DNA from: an uncultured Desulfobulbaceae bacterium
Lineage (GTDB): Bacteria > Desulfobacterota > Desulfobulbia > Desulfobulbales > Desulfobulbaceae
Assembly: GCA_945787305.1 (NCBI GenBank)
Contig: CALZIH010000066.1
Coordinates: 1 to 20,239, forward strand
Direction: 5' to 3'
DNA length: 20,239 nt
The position numbers were made by a program, and so were the translations under genes. The stretch's first letter is position 1, and each line of letters begins with the position of its first letter. A model generated the notes under the pieces. That model was not told the DNA's origin. It did no database searches and saw only the letters and a program-made list of their open reading frames with translations. Shown piece by piece: positions 1-7,277 of this stretch.

Positions 1-144
1 CTGAGAGAAGTTCAAGGGGTTGGGGTTCCTCTGTTTCATGTTCGTTTTTTCAGTCAGCACAGGGATGAGCGGTTCTTGAACATGATTATTTTACTATTGT
101 CGGTGTCGCAAAAAGACTCGCCACCGACGGCGGAAAGCTCATAA
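1..144 (+). other. Open frame entering the window, unrecognised
   Basis: Frame 1 is open from the first base to a TAA at 142-144 (47 codons). It reads straight through the first repeat copy at 96-149, so the last 15 or so residues are repeat-encoded (LLSVSQKDSPPTAESS). The part before the repeat (LREVQGVGVPLFHVRFF...) matches no family I recognise. It could be the tail of a gene truncated or extended by repeat insertion, or chance. No other reading frame is convincing here. Confidence 0.2.
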
Positions 145-149
145 ATCAC
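96..149 (+). repeat. Dispersed hairpin repeat, copy 1
   Basis: This 54-base unit recurs without a mismatch at 203-256. Its core carries a 7-bp inverted repeat, GTCGGTG and CACCGAC, around a loop containing TCGCAAAAAGACTCGC. Related copies lie at 4106-4139 (minus) and 18746-18786 (plus). All four are outside recognisable coding sequence. A less conserved tail follows, with words such as GTGCAA and GACTTTTC that recur in the same order beside the 4.1-kb copy. It is probably a family of short dispersed REP/MITE-like elements; no transposase is present here. Confidence 0.8.
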
Positions 150-166
150 TGTATTTCCATACAGTG
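147..166. repeat. Perfect inverted repeat between repeat copies
   Basis: CACTGTAT, four bases TTCC, then ATACAGTG: a perfect 8-bp hairpin in the spacer joining repeat copies 1 and 2. It is probably part of the extended repeat element. It lacks the T-run needed for an intrinsic terminator. Confidence 0.55.
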
Positions 167-202
167 CAAATTTCGTTTTCGACTTTTCACGAGTTCATCA
201 CA

Positions 203-256
203 ATTGTCGGTGTCGCAAAAAGACTCGCCACCGACGGCGGAAAGCTCATAAATCAC
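203..256 (+). repeat. Dispersed hairpin repeat, copy 2
   Basis: Identical over 54 bases to 96-149 and in the same orientation, with a 107-base period. The spacer at 150-202 resembles sequence beside the third copy at 4.1 kb, so the mobile unit is probably about 80-107 bases and is present here as a tandem pair. Confidence 0.8.
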
Positions 257-367
257 AATTACCATTTAAAAAATCGTTATCAACAATACAAAAACTTTCC
301 CACAAACCAAAAATGCTGAGAAAAAACGTTGAGCATAACAAGGTAGGTAAGCCTCATTGCAGCTTTA

Positions 368-428
368 GGTAAGCGAGCCTGCGAGACTCCTGGTAAGCGA
401 GCCTGCGAGACTTCGGGTAAACGAGACT
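368..428 (+). repeat. Short tandem repeat, 2.5 units
   Basis: A 24-base period: GGTAAGCGAGCCTGCGAGAC starts at 368 and again at 392, followed by a shortened third unit (GGTAAACGAGACT) at 416-428. On the minus strand the unit reads GTCTCGCAGGCTCGC, which resembles the loop of the dispersed repeat (GTCGCAAAAAGACTCGC). It may therefore be a decayed relative. It is too short, and lacks spacers, to be a CRISPR array. Confidence 0.6.
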
Positions 429-579
429 CCAAACGACTACAAGAGGTTTTCTTCAAGGTGTCTTCTACATGATTAAGGCATCATCCTTTACGGCAAAAAA
501 AAGCAGCTCTCGGTAGCATTAGAAAAAGGATTATAGAACAAGGGAGCTTACAACACATTATACTTTGTGATTACCAACA

Positions 580-622
580 AAAATCAGCTAGTCCTGCTCG
601 GCGAGGGGACTGATTTTATTTT
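580..622. terminator. Possible bidirectional terminator downstream of the kinase operon
   Basis: AAATCA plus GTCC, with a 4-base bulge, at 581-594 pairs with GGAC plus TGATTT at 607-616 around a GC-rich loop. On the plus strand it is followed by TTATTTTT; on the minus strand by TTTTTG. It lies about 180 bases beyond the stop of the kinase gene at 798, so it could end the purH operon transcript. The bulge makes it imperfect. Confidence 0.45.
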
Positions 623-797
623 TCTATACCGGGGCCAGAATAATTTACACCACAGATAGCTATTCAACTAATTGTATAATACTTATATAAAAAGAAAAAT
701 TTAATCTGTCTCCCGGATTGGTGAAAAAACTCAGTCCCCTGCCTTGAAGGCCGCATAGGTAATTCTACTTTCAAGCTGAGTCTTGATGGTAACCAGC

Positions 798-2270
798 TTA
801 TACTTTGACGGGTGCCTCATCATAGGGCGGATAATCCACTGGAGGTACCGGAAGAATAAAATAAAAATTAGTCCCCTCCGGAGTAGGCTCATACCCAACC
901 GTACCGCCATGAAGCTCAATGACATGTCGAATAAACGAGAGTCCGTGCCCGGTTCCAGGTATGGTGTCCGTTTCCTGACCACGCATTCCTTCCTTGAATA
1001 ATCGTGAGCCAACTTCCTTTGCAAGGGTCGGACCGGTGGTAAAGACATTGAATTTGATGCCTTGTCGGCCTGGTTTGGGATACTGTTCAACAACTTCCCG
1101 GCCATAGGCCATTGCCTTGCGCGGTTTACCGCGGTGATCTACAATTTCCTGGGTATATTTGGCGGCATTGGAAAAGAAATTGGCATAGACCTGGGCTAGT
1201 AAACCGACGTCCACCATTATTTGAAATTCCTCATCCAACATGTTTTCAGGTTGCTCAACCGACACCCCGGCTGCACGTAAACGGCTGGCATAATGCTCAA
1301 GCTGAGGCAGAATGACTTGCTTCTCTATATAGCAACGTTTTGGATGAAGAACCAGATGTCCTTTTTCAAAATGCTCCCGCCGAAACAGGCTTTCCAGGAA
1401 AAGGCTGATATTGGCATGATGTTTAACCAGTTCCTGATGATAGTTGAGTAGATCATGACGCAATGCACCGCATTGACGAAGACAGGTATCGCATTGCCTG
1501 CTCCCGTCACCCTGATTGGAAAATCCCTTGATTTCCCTGCTCAGCTTGTCTAGTTGAACGATCTTTTTTTTCAGTTGATTAAAAAGGTGGCGAAAGTACA
1601 TATTGGGCACAATGATGTTATGCTCAATATCCATCACCAGGGTGTTAATAAACTTCAAATGATCAATATTCTGCCGGGCGATCAGACGGTTGTCGAGATT
1701 AAAGCCAATCCGATTCACATACTTAACAAAGAAAAACTTATCCGAATCCGTGAGCACCTCCAGTGGCCGGACTTCAAACATCCCTAGGGTTCTGCCATGC
1801 CCACAGAGCCCTTTTTCCCCACACCATAAATCGGTCTGCCGTTCTCCCTCAGTGGCTACGATCTGCGGCAGCTGCGTGCCGTTGGCCGGCTGTTTACTAC
1901 AGATGGGAATGACATAACTCCGGCCGGTTTCATAGGGATAATTCTGCAAGCGGATGGGTTCTTTTGCTACAACCGGCTTTGCTGGAACGCCCTGATCACT
2001 GTCACAGACTAATTGCAGGGTATCTTCCTTACCCTGGTTCAGGTAGAGGGCGGTAGACAAATCGGTCATTTCCAACGGTACCGCCACACAGATCCGATAA
2101 AAATCCTCCAGTGAGTCAAACTCCTGGGCAAGATCAAAAAAGGCCTTTAAGAAGTCGTTTAATTTACTGCTGAAATTATACTGATCATAACTATCGGACT
2201 TCTCCCGTACTCGATGACAGATGTTGGCCAGATCCGCTGGCCGAGGTTTTTTTTCGGGAGTTTTCACCAT
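798..2270 (-). CDS. Orphan sensor histidine kinase with cysteine clusters
   Basis: 490 residues from ATG 2270, preceded by AGGA; longer in-frame starts inside pyrR were rejected. There is no signal peptide or membrane segment, so it is probably cytoplasmic. Residues about 40-200 form an uncharacterised sensor region, possibly GAF-like. A phosphoacceptor candidate is H217 in the pattern HNIIVP; a second is H272 in LRHDLLN. The C-terminal half is a GHKL ATPase: N-box FFSNAAKYT (365-373) and glycine box GTGHGLSFI (439-447), with a degenerate middle box (TTGPTLAKE). Cysteines cluster at C260, C263 and C267, and at C150 and C156 next to H158, suggesting redox or metal control (inference). The gene begins one base after the pyrR stop, so it is the last gene of a purine/pyrimidine operon. 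No response regulator is adjacent. Its signal is unknown. Confidence 0.8.
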   Translation of the reverse strand: MVKTPEKKPRPADLANICHRVREKSDSYDQYNFSSKLNDFLKAFFDLAQEFDSLEDFYRICVAVPLEMTDLSTALYLNQGKEDTLQLVCDSDQGVPAKPVVAKEPIRLQNYPYETGRSYVIPICSKQPANGTQLPQIVATEGERQTDLWCGEKGLCGHGRTLGMFEVRPLEVLTDSDKFFFVKYVNRIGFNLDNRLIARQNIDHLKFINTLVMDIEHNIIVPNMYFRHLFNQLKKKIVQLDKLSREIKGFSNQGDGSRQCDTCLRQCGALRHDLLNYHQELVKHHANISLFLESLFRREHFEKGHLVLHPKRCYIEKQVILPQLEHYASRLRAAGVSVEQPENMLDEEFQIMVDVGLLAQVYANFFSNAAKYTQEIVDHRGKPRKAMAYGREVVEQYPKPGRQGIKFNVFTTGPTLAKEVGSRLFKEGMRGQETDTIPGTGHGLSFIRHVIELHGGTVGYEPTPEGTNFYFILPVPPVDYPPYDEAPVKV

Positions 2271-2271
2271 G

Positions 2272-2820
2272 TCATTTTCCTGCCCCGTGCAGAACGACCT
2301 CGTCGCGTTCGTCTTTTTCAGCAAGGAGTACGTCGACCTGTTCATCGATATCGGCAATGAAACTGTGGCCGACATAATCAGGCTGAATAGGTAACTCGCG
2401 GCCACCCCGATCGACCAAAACCGCAAGTTGAATGGACAATGGACGGCCATAATCCATGATTGCATCCATGGCGGCCCGAATAGTACGGCCGGTAAAGATC
2501 ACATCATCCACCAACACCACCCTTAAGTTTTCGACCGGGAAGCCGATATCTGTTTTACGAACAATGGGGTTTTGCGAAATCAGACTCCAGTCGTCACGGT
2601 AAAGCGTGATATCAAGATGCCCCAAAGGCAGGTCAGCTTGTTCCTGGTCAACGATTCTTCGCCGGATTCGCTCGGCAAGAAAAACACCACCGGTATGAAT
2701 CCCGACAATGGCCAACTCGTCAACGCCATGATTTTTTTCAAGTATCTCTAAACTTATTCGATCAATACTGCGATCGATATCCCGCTGACTCATGATAGTC
2801 TGTGTCGCCATGCCACTCAC
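2272..2820 (-). CDS. pyrR: PyrR, pyrimidine operon regulator / uracil phosphoribosyltransferase
   Basis: 182 residues from GTG 2820, which overlaps the purN stop (GTGA). An ATG at 2811 is an alternative start giving 179 residues. The PRPP-binding loop VVLVDDVIFTGRT and the following helix AAMDAIMDYGRP are diagnostic of PyrR. RDDW and the DRGGRELPIQPDYVG block also match the family. PyrR binds pyr mRNA leaders in a UMP-dependent way and can make UMP from uracil and PRPP. No pyr biosynthetic gene or recognisable PyrR-binding attenuator is visible here. Its position after purH and purN and directly before a histidine kinase gene suggests a general nucleotide-synthesis operon. Whether it still regulates RNA, or acts mainly as a phosphoribosyltransferase in this organism, cannot be told. 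Confidence 0.92.
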   Translation of the reverse strand: MSGMATQTIMSQRDIDRSIDRISLEILEKNHGVDELAIVGIHTGGVFLAERIRRRIVDQEQADLPLGHLDITLYRDDWSLISQNPIVRKTDIGFPVENLRVVLVDDVIFTGRTIRAAMDAIMDYGRPLSIQLAVLVDRGGRELPIQPDYVGHSFIADIDEQVDVLLAEKDERDEVVLHGAGK

Positions 2821-3392
2821 ACCCTGTTCCAGTAATATGCAAAACCCTTTTCATCCACAAGATTGATGGCCTCAGGAAAGGCTTCGCATTCGGCTGCAAA
2901 AACCTTGTCGGCAATGTCATCGGGTGAATCATGGTCTTCAAGGGCCACACATTTCTGCACCACAATCGGCCCCTCGTCATAGACTTCATTGGCAAAATGG
3001 ACAGTGCATCCACTTACCTTACAGCCACGCGCCTTGACCGCTTCGTGCACATGATGACCATAAAACCCAGCTCCGGAAAAGGATGGAATCAAAGCTGGAT
3101 GGATATTCAGTACCCGTTGTTTCAAATGCGGCGGTGGATTATAGAGCTTCAGGTAACCGGCCAGAGCAATACAATCTACCTCATATCCGGCAAGGATCTC
3201 GTTGACCGAAGCGTTTCCAACCGCATGAAATGATGGGTAGCCGTATCGCTTGGCCTTGTCCAGGCCCAACGCATCCGCGATATTAGAAATCACCACCTGG
3301 ATCTCCGCCTGTAAAGTCCCTGCCTGGATACGCTCATGGAAATTATCCAGGGTTCGGCCACTGCCGGAAAGCAACACGGCCATTTTCAGCAT
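2817..3392 (-). CDS. purN: Phosphoribosylglycinamide formyltransferase PurN
   Basis: 191 residues from ATG 3392, with a good ribosome-binding site (CCGGAGAG) inside the end of purH; only two bases separate the purH stop from this ATG. It transfers a formyl group from 10-formyltetrahydrofolate to GAR in step 3 of purine synthesis. Seen: the N-terminal substrate loop VLLSGSGRTLDNF, the catalytic block NIHPALIPSFSG with its Asn and His, and a later Asp in ANEVYDEGPIVV. Length is normal for PurN. The loop after the catalytic block (GAGFYGHHVHEAV) matches the usual GART arrangement. It sits second in the operon, with purH before it and pyrR after it. Confidence 0.95.
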   Translation of the reverse strand: MLKMAVLLSGSGRTLDNFHERIQAGTLQAEIQVVISNIADALGLDKAKRYGYPSFHAVGNASVNEILAGYEVDCIALAGYLKLYNPPPHLKQRVLNIHPALIPSFSGAGFYGHHVHEAVKARGCKVSGCTVHFANEVYDEGPIVVQKCVALEDHDSPDDIADKVFAAECEAFPEAINLVDEKGFAYYWNRV

Positions 3393-3394
3393 GA

Positions 3395-4015
3395 TTACTC
3401 TCCGGAAAAATAGGGATTGGCATCGACATCCACCTTGGTCAGCCAATCGGCAATGCCGGTATCATAGGTAGAGGTCAACTGAAAAACCTTGACCGCCAGT
3501 TTGAACCGGGTTTTCAAGGTGGTATTGCCGGTTTCTCTGATTTCCGAGAGCACCTGTTGATAATCGGCCGGATCAACGATTACGGTGACATCGCGAAAGT
3601 TCTTGGCCGAGGCCCTGAGCAATGTCGGTCCGCCGATATCTATATTCTCAATGGCATCGGCAAGGCTGCAATTTGGATCTGCTACGGTTTTTTCAAAGGC
3701 ATACAGGTTAACGGCCACGATATCAATATCGCGAATCCCATGCTCTGTACACTGCTGCCTGTGATCAGGGTTTTCCCGCTGGTTCAGAATTCCCCCATGC
3801 ACCAGAGGGTGCAATGTTTTGACCCGCCCATCGAGCATCTCTGGAAAACCGGTAAATTCAGAGACATCGGTGACATCTATCCCGCCATCCCGCATTTTTT
3901 TGGCCGTGCCACCGGTGGAAAGAATCTCAACCCCCAACTCAGTAAGGGCACGTGCAAAATCTTCGATACCCGATTTATCCGTCAAGCTGATCAACGCCCG
4001 TTCTACCTTTTTCAT
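3395..4015 (-). CDS. purH: Stand-alone IMP cyclohydrolase (PurH N-terminal half)
   Basis: 206 residues from ATG 4015, with ribosome-binding sequence GAGGAAGAGG. An upstream in-frame extension runs through the repeat at 4106-4139 and was rejected. It matches only the N-terminal MGS-like IMP cyclohydrolase half of PurH: VERALISLTDKSG, STGGTAKKM, VSEFTGFPEMLDGRVKTLHP and LYAFEKT are family blocks. The approximately 320-residue AICAR transformylase half is absent and the gene ends cleanly two bases before purN. It should close FAICAR to IMP, the last step of purine synthesis; the preceding formylation must be done by a separate protein encoded elsewhere. From memory, split PurH proteins occur in other Desulfobacterota, so this is probably not a truncation artefact. 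Confidence 0.9.
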   Translation of the reverse strand: MKKVERALISLTDKSGIEDFARALTELGVEILSTGGTAKKMRDGGIDVTDVSEFTGFPEMLDGRVKTLHPLVHGGILNQRENPDHRQQCTEHGIRDIDIVAVNLYAFEKTVADPNCSLADAIENIDIGGPTLLRASAKNFRDVTVIVDPADYQQVLSEIRETGNTTLKTRFKLAVKVFQLTSTYDTGIADWLTKVDVDANPYFSGE

Positions 4016-4061
4016 CCTCTTCCTCAATTTTTGATAGCCTCGTAGATAGCGAGTGCAACGA

Positions 4062-4139
4062 GACTTCGAAAAGTCAAATACGCCTGTTGCACAATAGGAA
4101 TCCATCGTCGGTGGCGAGGCTTTTTGCGACACCGACAAT
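4062..4139 (-). repeat. Dispersed hairpin repeat, copy 3, in the purH leader
   Basis: The core at 4106-4139 matches the minus strand of the 96-149 repeat with few changes (AAAAAGCCTCG instead of AAAAAGACTCG). It is followed by the shared tail words TTCC, GTGCAA and GACTTTTC down to a small hairpin, GACTT CGAA AAGTC, at 4062-4075. With the TATAAT at 4148-4153 as the -10 box, the core would form the first hairpin of the purH operon mRNA. Confidence 0.65.
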
Positions 4140-4147
4140 AGTTAATC

Positions 4148-4153
4148 ATTATA
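4148..4153 (-). promoter_or_regulatory. Possible -10 box of the purH operon
   Basis: A perfect TATAAT on the minus strand, 133 bases upstream of the purH start. No good -35 hexamer lies 16-18 bases further upstream, so recognition by a housekeeping sigma factor is uncertain. Transcription would start near 4141, just before the hairpin repeat. Confidence 0.35.
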
Positions 4154-4293
4154 CTCATACAATTAAGCACAAACTACCGGCACTCGCGCCGAACGTACAT
4201 CAATTCACTCGTATCGCATGTGTTATCAGCCAACAGCCCTATTTGCCCAAGGCAAGTAAGATTGCACAACGCCCAAAGTACAGTCTTGAGCTC

Positions 4294-4683
4294 TTACTCG
4301 TCCTTACGTAAAAATTTTCTTATTTTTCTACGATCTCGCTTATCCGGTCGTCCCTGCGGACGCAGGGCCGGAGAACGTACCAGACGTCGCTCTTCACGGG
4401 CAGCCTCTCGGGCGGTTATCGAGTCTTGGGTCTCTTCATAAAGCGTCCTTGCCACCGTTGCCGGCCCGCGCTTACCGCTGATAGCCAGAACAACAACAGT
4501 AAACTCCTGCTCACCTCGACGAACAACCAAGCTATCGCCCGTCTGCACCGGCCGGGCAGGCTTGACCCTACTGCCGTTGAGATGCACATGCCCCCCGCTG
4601 ACGGCCTTTGCCGCCAGAGATCTGGTCTTATAAAACCGGGCAGCCCATAACCATTTATCTACACGAATCCGTTCTTCCGTCAA
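4294..4683 (-). CDS. hslR: Hsp15-like ribosome-associated S4 protein HslR
   Basis: 129 residues from a TTG at 4683 preceded by GGGAGAG. An ATG at 4728 would add 15 residues but has no ribosome-binding site. The S4 RNA-binding domain is clear: RVDKWLWAARFYKTRSLA, then GGHVHLNGSRVKPARPVQ. The C-terminal LYEETQDSITAREAA and the basic tail RPDKRDRRKIRKF match E. coli Hsp15 in order and length (about 133). Hsp15 binds free 50S subunits still carrying a nascent chain and helps recycle them after stress. It is the only gene on its strand here, divergent from folE2 and upstream of the purH operon, with about 280 bases between the hslR stop and the purH start. Confidence 0.92.
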   Translation of the reverse strand: MTEERIRVDKWLWAARFYKTRSLAAKAVSGGHVHLNGSRVKPARPVQTGDSLVVRRGEQEFTVVVLAISGKRGPATVARTLYEETQDSITAREAAREERRLVRSPALRPQGRPDKRDRRKIRKFLRKDE

Positions 4684-4877
4684 TACAGCTCTCCCGTAAA
4701 CCTGGACAAGAAAAAAACAACCTACCATATTTCACGTCATGGTTCAAACAATGCAATAAACAGATGAGAAAATCGTTCATATTCATCTACACGTTTGATC
4801 GCTTTGCAACCGGATTAAATTCGACCGAGGTCAGATGTTGCTTGAGCAAGAACGAAAAATGCAGTAAGGGAAAGCCC

Positions 4878-5642
4878 ATGAAACTCGAAGCCGTTGGCAT
4901 AAAGAACTTTACCTGTCCTGTCAGTATCCGGGAAAAAACTGGAACTCTGCAGCAGACCGTGGCCACTATCTCACTGCAGGCAGATATGCCTCACCAGTTG
5001 CGCGGATCCTGTGTTTCCGTCTTTACAGAACTCCTGGCCTCCTATCGGCAGGACATGCACGCAAACATCTTTCCGAAACTGCTTGGCAAAGTACGTGAAC
5101 AGCTGCAGGCGCAGCAAGCTACAATGGAGATGCGCTTTCCCTATTTCCTGGCCAAAAAGGCCCCGGTCACGGGGACAAGCAGCCTGATGGAGTACCAGTG
5201 TTCATTTCAAGGCACCACCGAAGGGCCACAGAAACTGCTTCTCAAGGTTGAAGTACCACTGACCACCCTTTGTCCATGCTCCAAGGAAATCAGCGTCGCC
5301 GGCGCCCATAACCAACGCGCCGAAGTCAGCCTGACCGTGCAACCTTTAACCTTCATCTGGCTTGAGGAGCTGATTGCCCTGGTTGAACAATGCGGTTCCT
5401 GTCAATTATATGCCCTGCTTAAGCGACCGGATGAAAAATTCGTTACCGAAGCCGCCTATGAAAACCCGATGTTTGTTGAAGACGTTGTCAGGATGGTGGC
5501 CCAGAAAGCGCTGGCCCACCCTGATATCGGTTGGTTTTCCATAGGCGTGGAGAGTTTCGAATCCATCCACAAGCATTCCGCCTATGCCTATGTTGACAGC
5601 AGGGACCTCGATTCTGTCACAGACACTACGGCTGGCGCCTAA
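4878..5642 (+). CDS. folE2: GTP cyclohydrolase I type 2, FolE2
   Basis: 254 residues from ATG 4878, preceded by AAGGGAAA. Upstream in-frame ATGs were rejected because the family begins near this point. It converts GTP to 7,8-dihydroneopterin triphosphate for folate synthesis. Family marks: LTTLCPCSKEIS (129-139), GAHNQR (142-147), RPDEKFVTEAAYENPMFVED (183-202) and SIHKHSAYAYV (229-239). The metal ligands recalled for gonococcal FolE2 (Cys, His, Glu, His) correspond to C132, H144, E186 and H231, all present. The usual GTHMSRF block near residue 43 reads GSCVSVF, an unusual substitution. The stop overlaps the gabD stop in convergent orientation, with no terminator between them. Confidence 0.93.
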   Translation: MKLEAVGIKNFTCPVSIREKTGTLQQTVATISLQADMPHQLRGSCVSVFTELLASYRQDMHANIFPKLLGKVREQLQAQQATMEMRFPYFLAKKAPVTGTSSLMEYQCSFQGTTEGPQKLLLKVEVPLTTLCPCSKEISVAGAHNQRAEVSLTVQPLTFIWLEELIALVEQCGSCQLYALLKRPDEKFVTEAAYENPMFVEDVVRMVAQKALAHPDIGWFSIGVESFESIHKHSAYAYVDSRDLDSVTDTTAGA

Positions 5643-7120
5643 CCCTCGTTGCCGTCGTCCTGATTTTCAATACCGCCGACACAGAGGTATTTCATCTCCA
5701 GATATTCTTCTATTCCGTATTTTGACCCTTCACGGCCGATCCCCGACTCCTTAACACCGCCAAATGGTGCCGACTCCGTGGACATGATACCGGTATTAAT
5801 ACCAACCATCCCGTATTCCAAGGCTTCCGATACCCGCCAGACCCTACCCATATCCCGACTGAAAAAATACGAGGCCAACCCATAGGGGGTGTCATTGGCA
5901 AGCGCTATCGCCTCTTCTTCGGTTGCAAAGGAAAAGAGCGGCGCCACCGGGCCAAAGGTCTCTTCCCGGGCAATGCGCATGTCCGGAGTCACATCAAGAA
6001 GTATGGTCGGCTCAAAAAAGAAACCGGAACTCCCGACCCGTTTGCCACCGCAACCAATCCGCGCCCCCTTATCGACAGCATCCCGGATCTGCTTTTCAAC
6101 TTTGAGTACCGCATTTATATCAATGAGCGGCCCTTGATTCACCCCTTGCTCAAAGCCGTTACCAACCTTCAGTTGAGACTTGACCGCCGCTATCAATTTT
6201 TCGGCAAAGGCAGCATACACTCCCTCCTGAACCAGAAACCGGTTGGCACAGACACAGGTCTGTCCGGAGTTTCGATACTTGGAGGCAACAGCGCCCTCAA
6301 CCGCCGCGTCAAGGTCGGCATCATTAAACACGATAAACGGAGCATGCCCCCCAAGCTCAAGAGATACTTTCTTCACCGTATCTGCACACTGACGCATCAA
6401 CATCTTGCCCACCTCAGTGGACCCTGTAAAACTGAGTTTACGAACAATTGGGTTCGTGGTCAATTCAGCACCGATTTCAGTAGCCGGACCCGTGAGTACA
6501 TTAATAACCCCTGCCGGGAACCCTGCCTCTTCAGCAAGCCAGGCAAGAGCAAGTGCTGAAAACGGTGTTTGCGCTGCCGGCTTGACGATTACCGGACAAC
6601 CGGCGGCAAGTGCAGGCGCAGCCTTACGGGTAATCATGGCCGAAGGAAAATTCCAGGGTGTAATAGCCGCACTGACCCCTACCGGTTCCTTAAGCACAAC
6701 AATACGTTTGCCAGGCTGTCCCATGGGAATGGTATCGCCATACACCCGTTTTGCCTCCTCGGCAAACCATTCAATAAAACTTGCAGCATACAAAATTTCT
6801 CCCCGGGCTTCTGCCAACGGTTTGCCCTGCTCCGCGGTCATGATCATGGCCAGGTCCTCCTGGTGGGCTACGATCAGGTCATACCAACGGCGTAATAATT
6901 GGGATCGCTCTTTAGCGGTTCGCTGCTTCCATGCAGGCCATGCATCCTGCGCAGCCTCAACTGCAGCCCGAGCCTCATCCCTACCGAGCATCGGCACGTA
7001 GCCAACCGGTTCATTGGTGGCCGGATTACGTACTTCTAAGGTTTGTCCGGATGATGCAGCAATCCATTTCCCATTGATGAAACACTGCTGCTGCAACAAC
7101 TGTGGATAATTCAACTCCAT
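5639..7120 (-). CDS. gabD: NAD(P)-dependent succinate-semialdehyde dehydrogenase
   Basis: 493 residues from ATG 7120 with ribosome-binding site GGAG seven bases upstream. It is an aldehyde dehydrogenase of the GabD group, oxidising succinate semialdehyde (or a related semialdehyde) to the acid. Seen: N157 in ITPWNFPSAM, K180 in VKPAAQTP, the FTGSTEVG cofactor loop (231-238), the base E255 in SLELGGHAP, and the nucleophile C289 in RNSGQTCVCANR, followed by a second cysteine C291 as in other SSADHs. AREETFGPVAPLF and the APFGGVKESGIGREGSKYG tail are typical. Length is close to E. coli GabD (482). No GABA transaminase or 4-hydroxybutyrate gene is adjacent, so the physiological substrate is inferred from family only. 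Confidence 0.9.
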   Translation of the reverse strand: MELNYPQLLQQQCFINGKWIAASSGQTLEVRNPATNEPVGYVPMLGRDEARAAVEAAQDAWPAWKQRTAKERSQLLRRWYDLIVAHQEDLAMIMTAEQGKPLAEARGEILYAASFIEWFAEEAKRVYGDTIPMGQPGKRIVVLKEPVGVSAAITPWNFPSAMITRKAAPALAAGCPVIVKPAAQTPFSALALAWLAEEAGFPAGVINVLTGPATEIGAELTTNPIVRKLSFTGSTEVGKMLMRQCADTVKKVSLELGGHAPFIVFNDADLDAAVEGAVASKYRNSGQTCVCANRFLVQEGVYAAFAEKLIAAVKSQLKVGNGFEQGVNQGPLIDINAVLKVEKQIRDAVDKGARIGCGGKRVGSSGFFFEPTILLDVTPDMRIAREETFGPVAPLFSFATEEEAIALANDTPYGLASYFFSRDMGRVWRVSEALEYGMVGINTGIMSTESAPFGGVKESGIGREGSKYGIEEYLEMKYLCVGGIENQDDGNEG

Positions 7121-7150
7121 GATAACTCCAATAGTATTCTTAAATAATCC

Positions 7151-7194
7151 AACTCGTCCGGCGATGAGAGAAACAATGTATCACCGCACGAGTT
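7151..7194. repeat. Imperfect inverted repeat between gabD and the PilZ gene
   Basis: AACTCGTCCGG at 7151-7161 and CCGCACGAGTT at 7184-7194 are complementary at 10 of 11 positions with a 22-base spacer. They lie in the divergent promoter region. This may be an operator for a dimeric regulator or an mRNA hairpin upstream of either gene. Confidence 0.45.
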
Positions 7195-7277
7195 TATTCT
7201 TTTTCGTTTATGAAATCAGATAAATATGATAAGGTGTAACAGAAAGGTAATTTTTTCTCTGACAAATCGGCAAGGAC

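Larger units (their letters stand above)
257..797. other. Gene-free stretch
   Basis: No open frame here has a plausible start, ribosome-binding site or family resemblance. The stretch contains the tandem repeat at 368-428 and the terminator-like hairpin at 580-617. An isolated TATAAT occurs at 675-680 without a matching -35 box or a downstream plus-strand gene. I see nothing else that can be supported. Confidence 0.5.

Noticed and set aside
96..428. CRISPR array
   Set aside because: There are only two identical units plus a separate short tandem repeat, with no regular unique spacers and no cas genes.
675..680. TATAAT as a promoter
   Set aside because: No -35 partner and no plus-strand gene follows; the region is AT-rich.
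2271..2465. N-terminal extension of the histidine kinase into pyrR
   Set aside because: The extra residues are the antisense-frame reading of pyrR; ATG 2270 has a good ribosome-binding site and lies immediately after the pyrR stop.
4016..4138. N-terminal extension of purH
   Set aside because: It is encoded by the dispersed repeat and the leader; PurH homology begins at MKKVERALISLTDKSG.
4608..4877. N-terminal extension of folE2
   Set aside because: It overlaps hslR on the other strand and shows no family similarity; ATG 4878 has a ribosome-binding site and fits the family length.
6405..7001. Plus-strand ORFs opposite gabD (also 6134-6559 and 6569-6895)
   Set aside because: Low-complexity shadow translations with no family resemblance, opposite an unambiguous gene.
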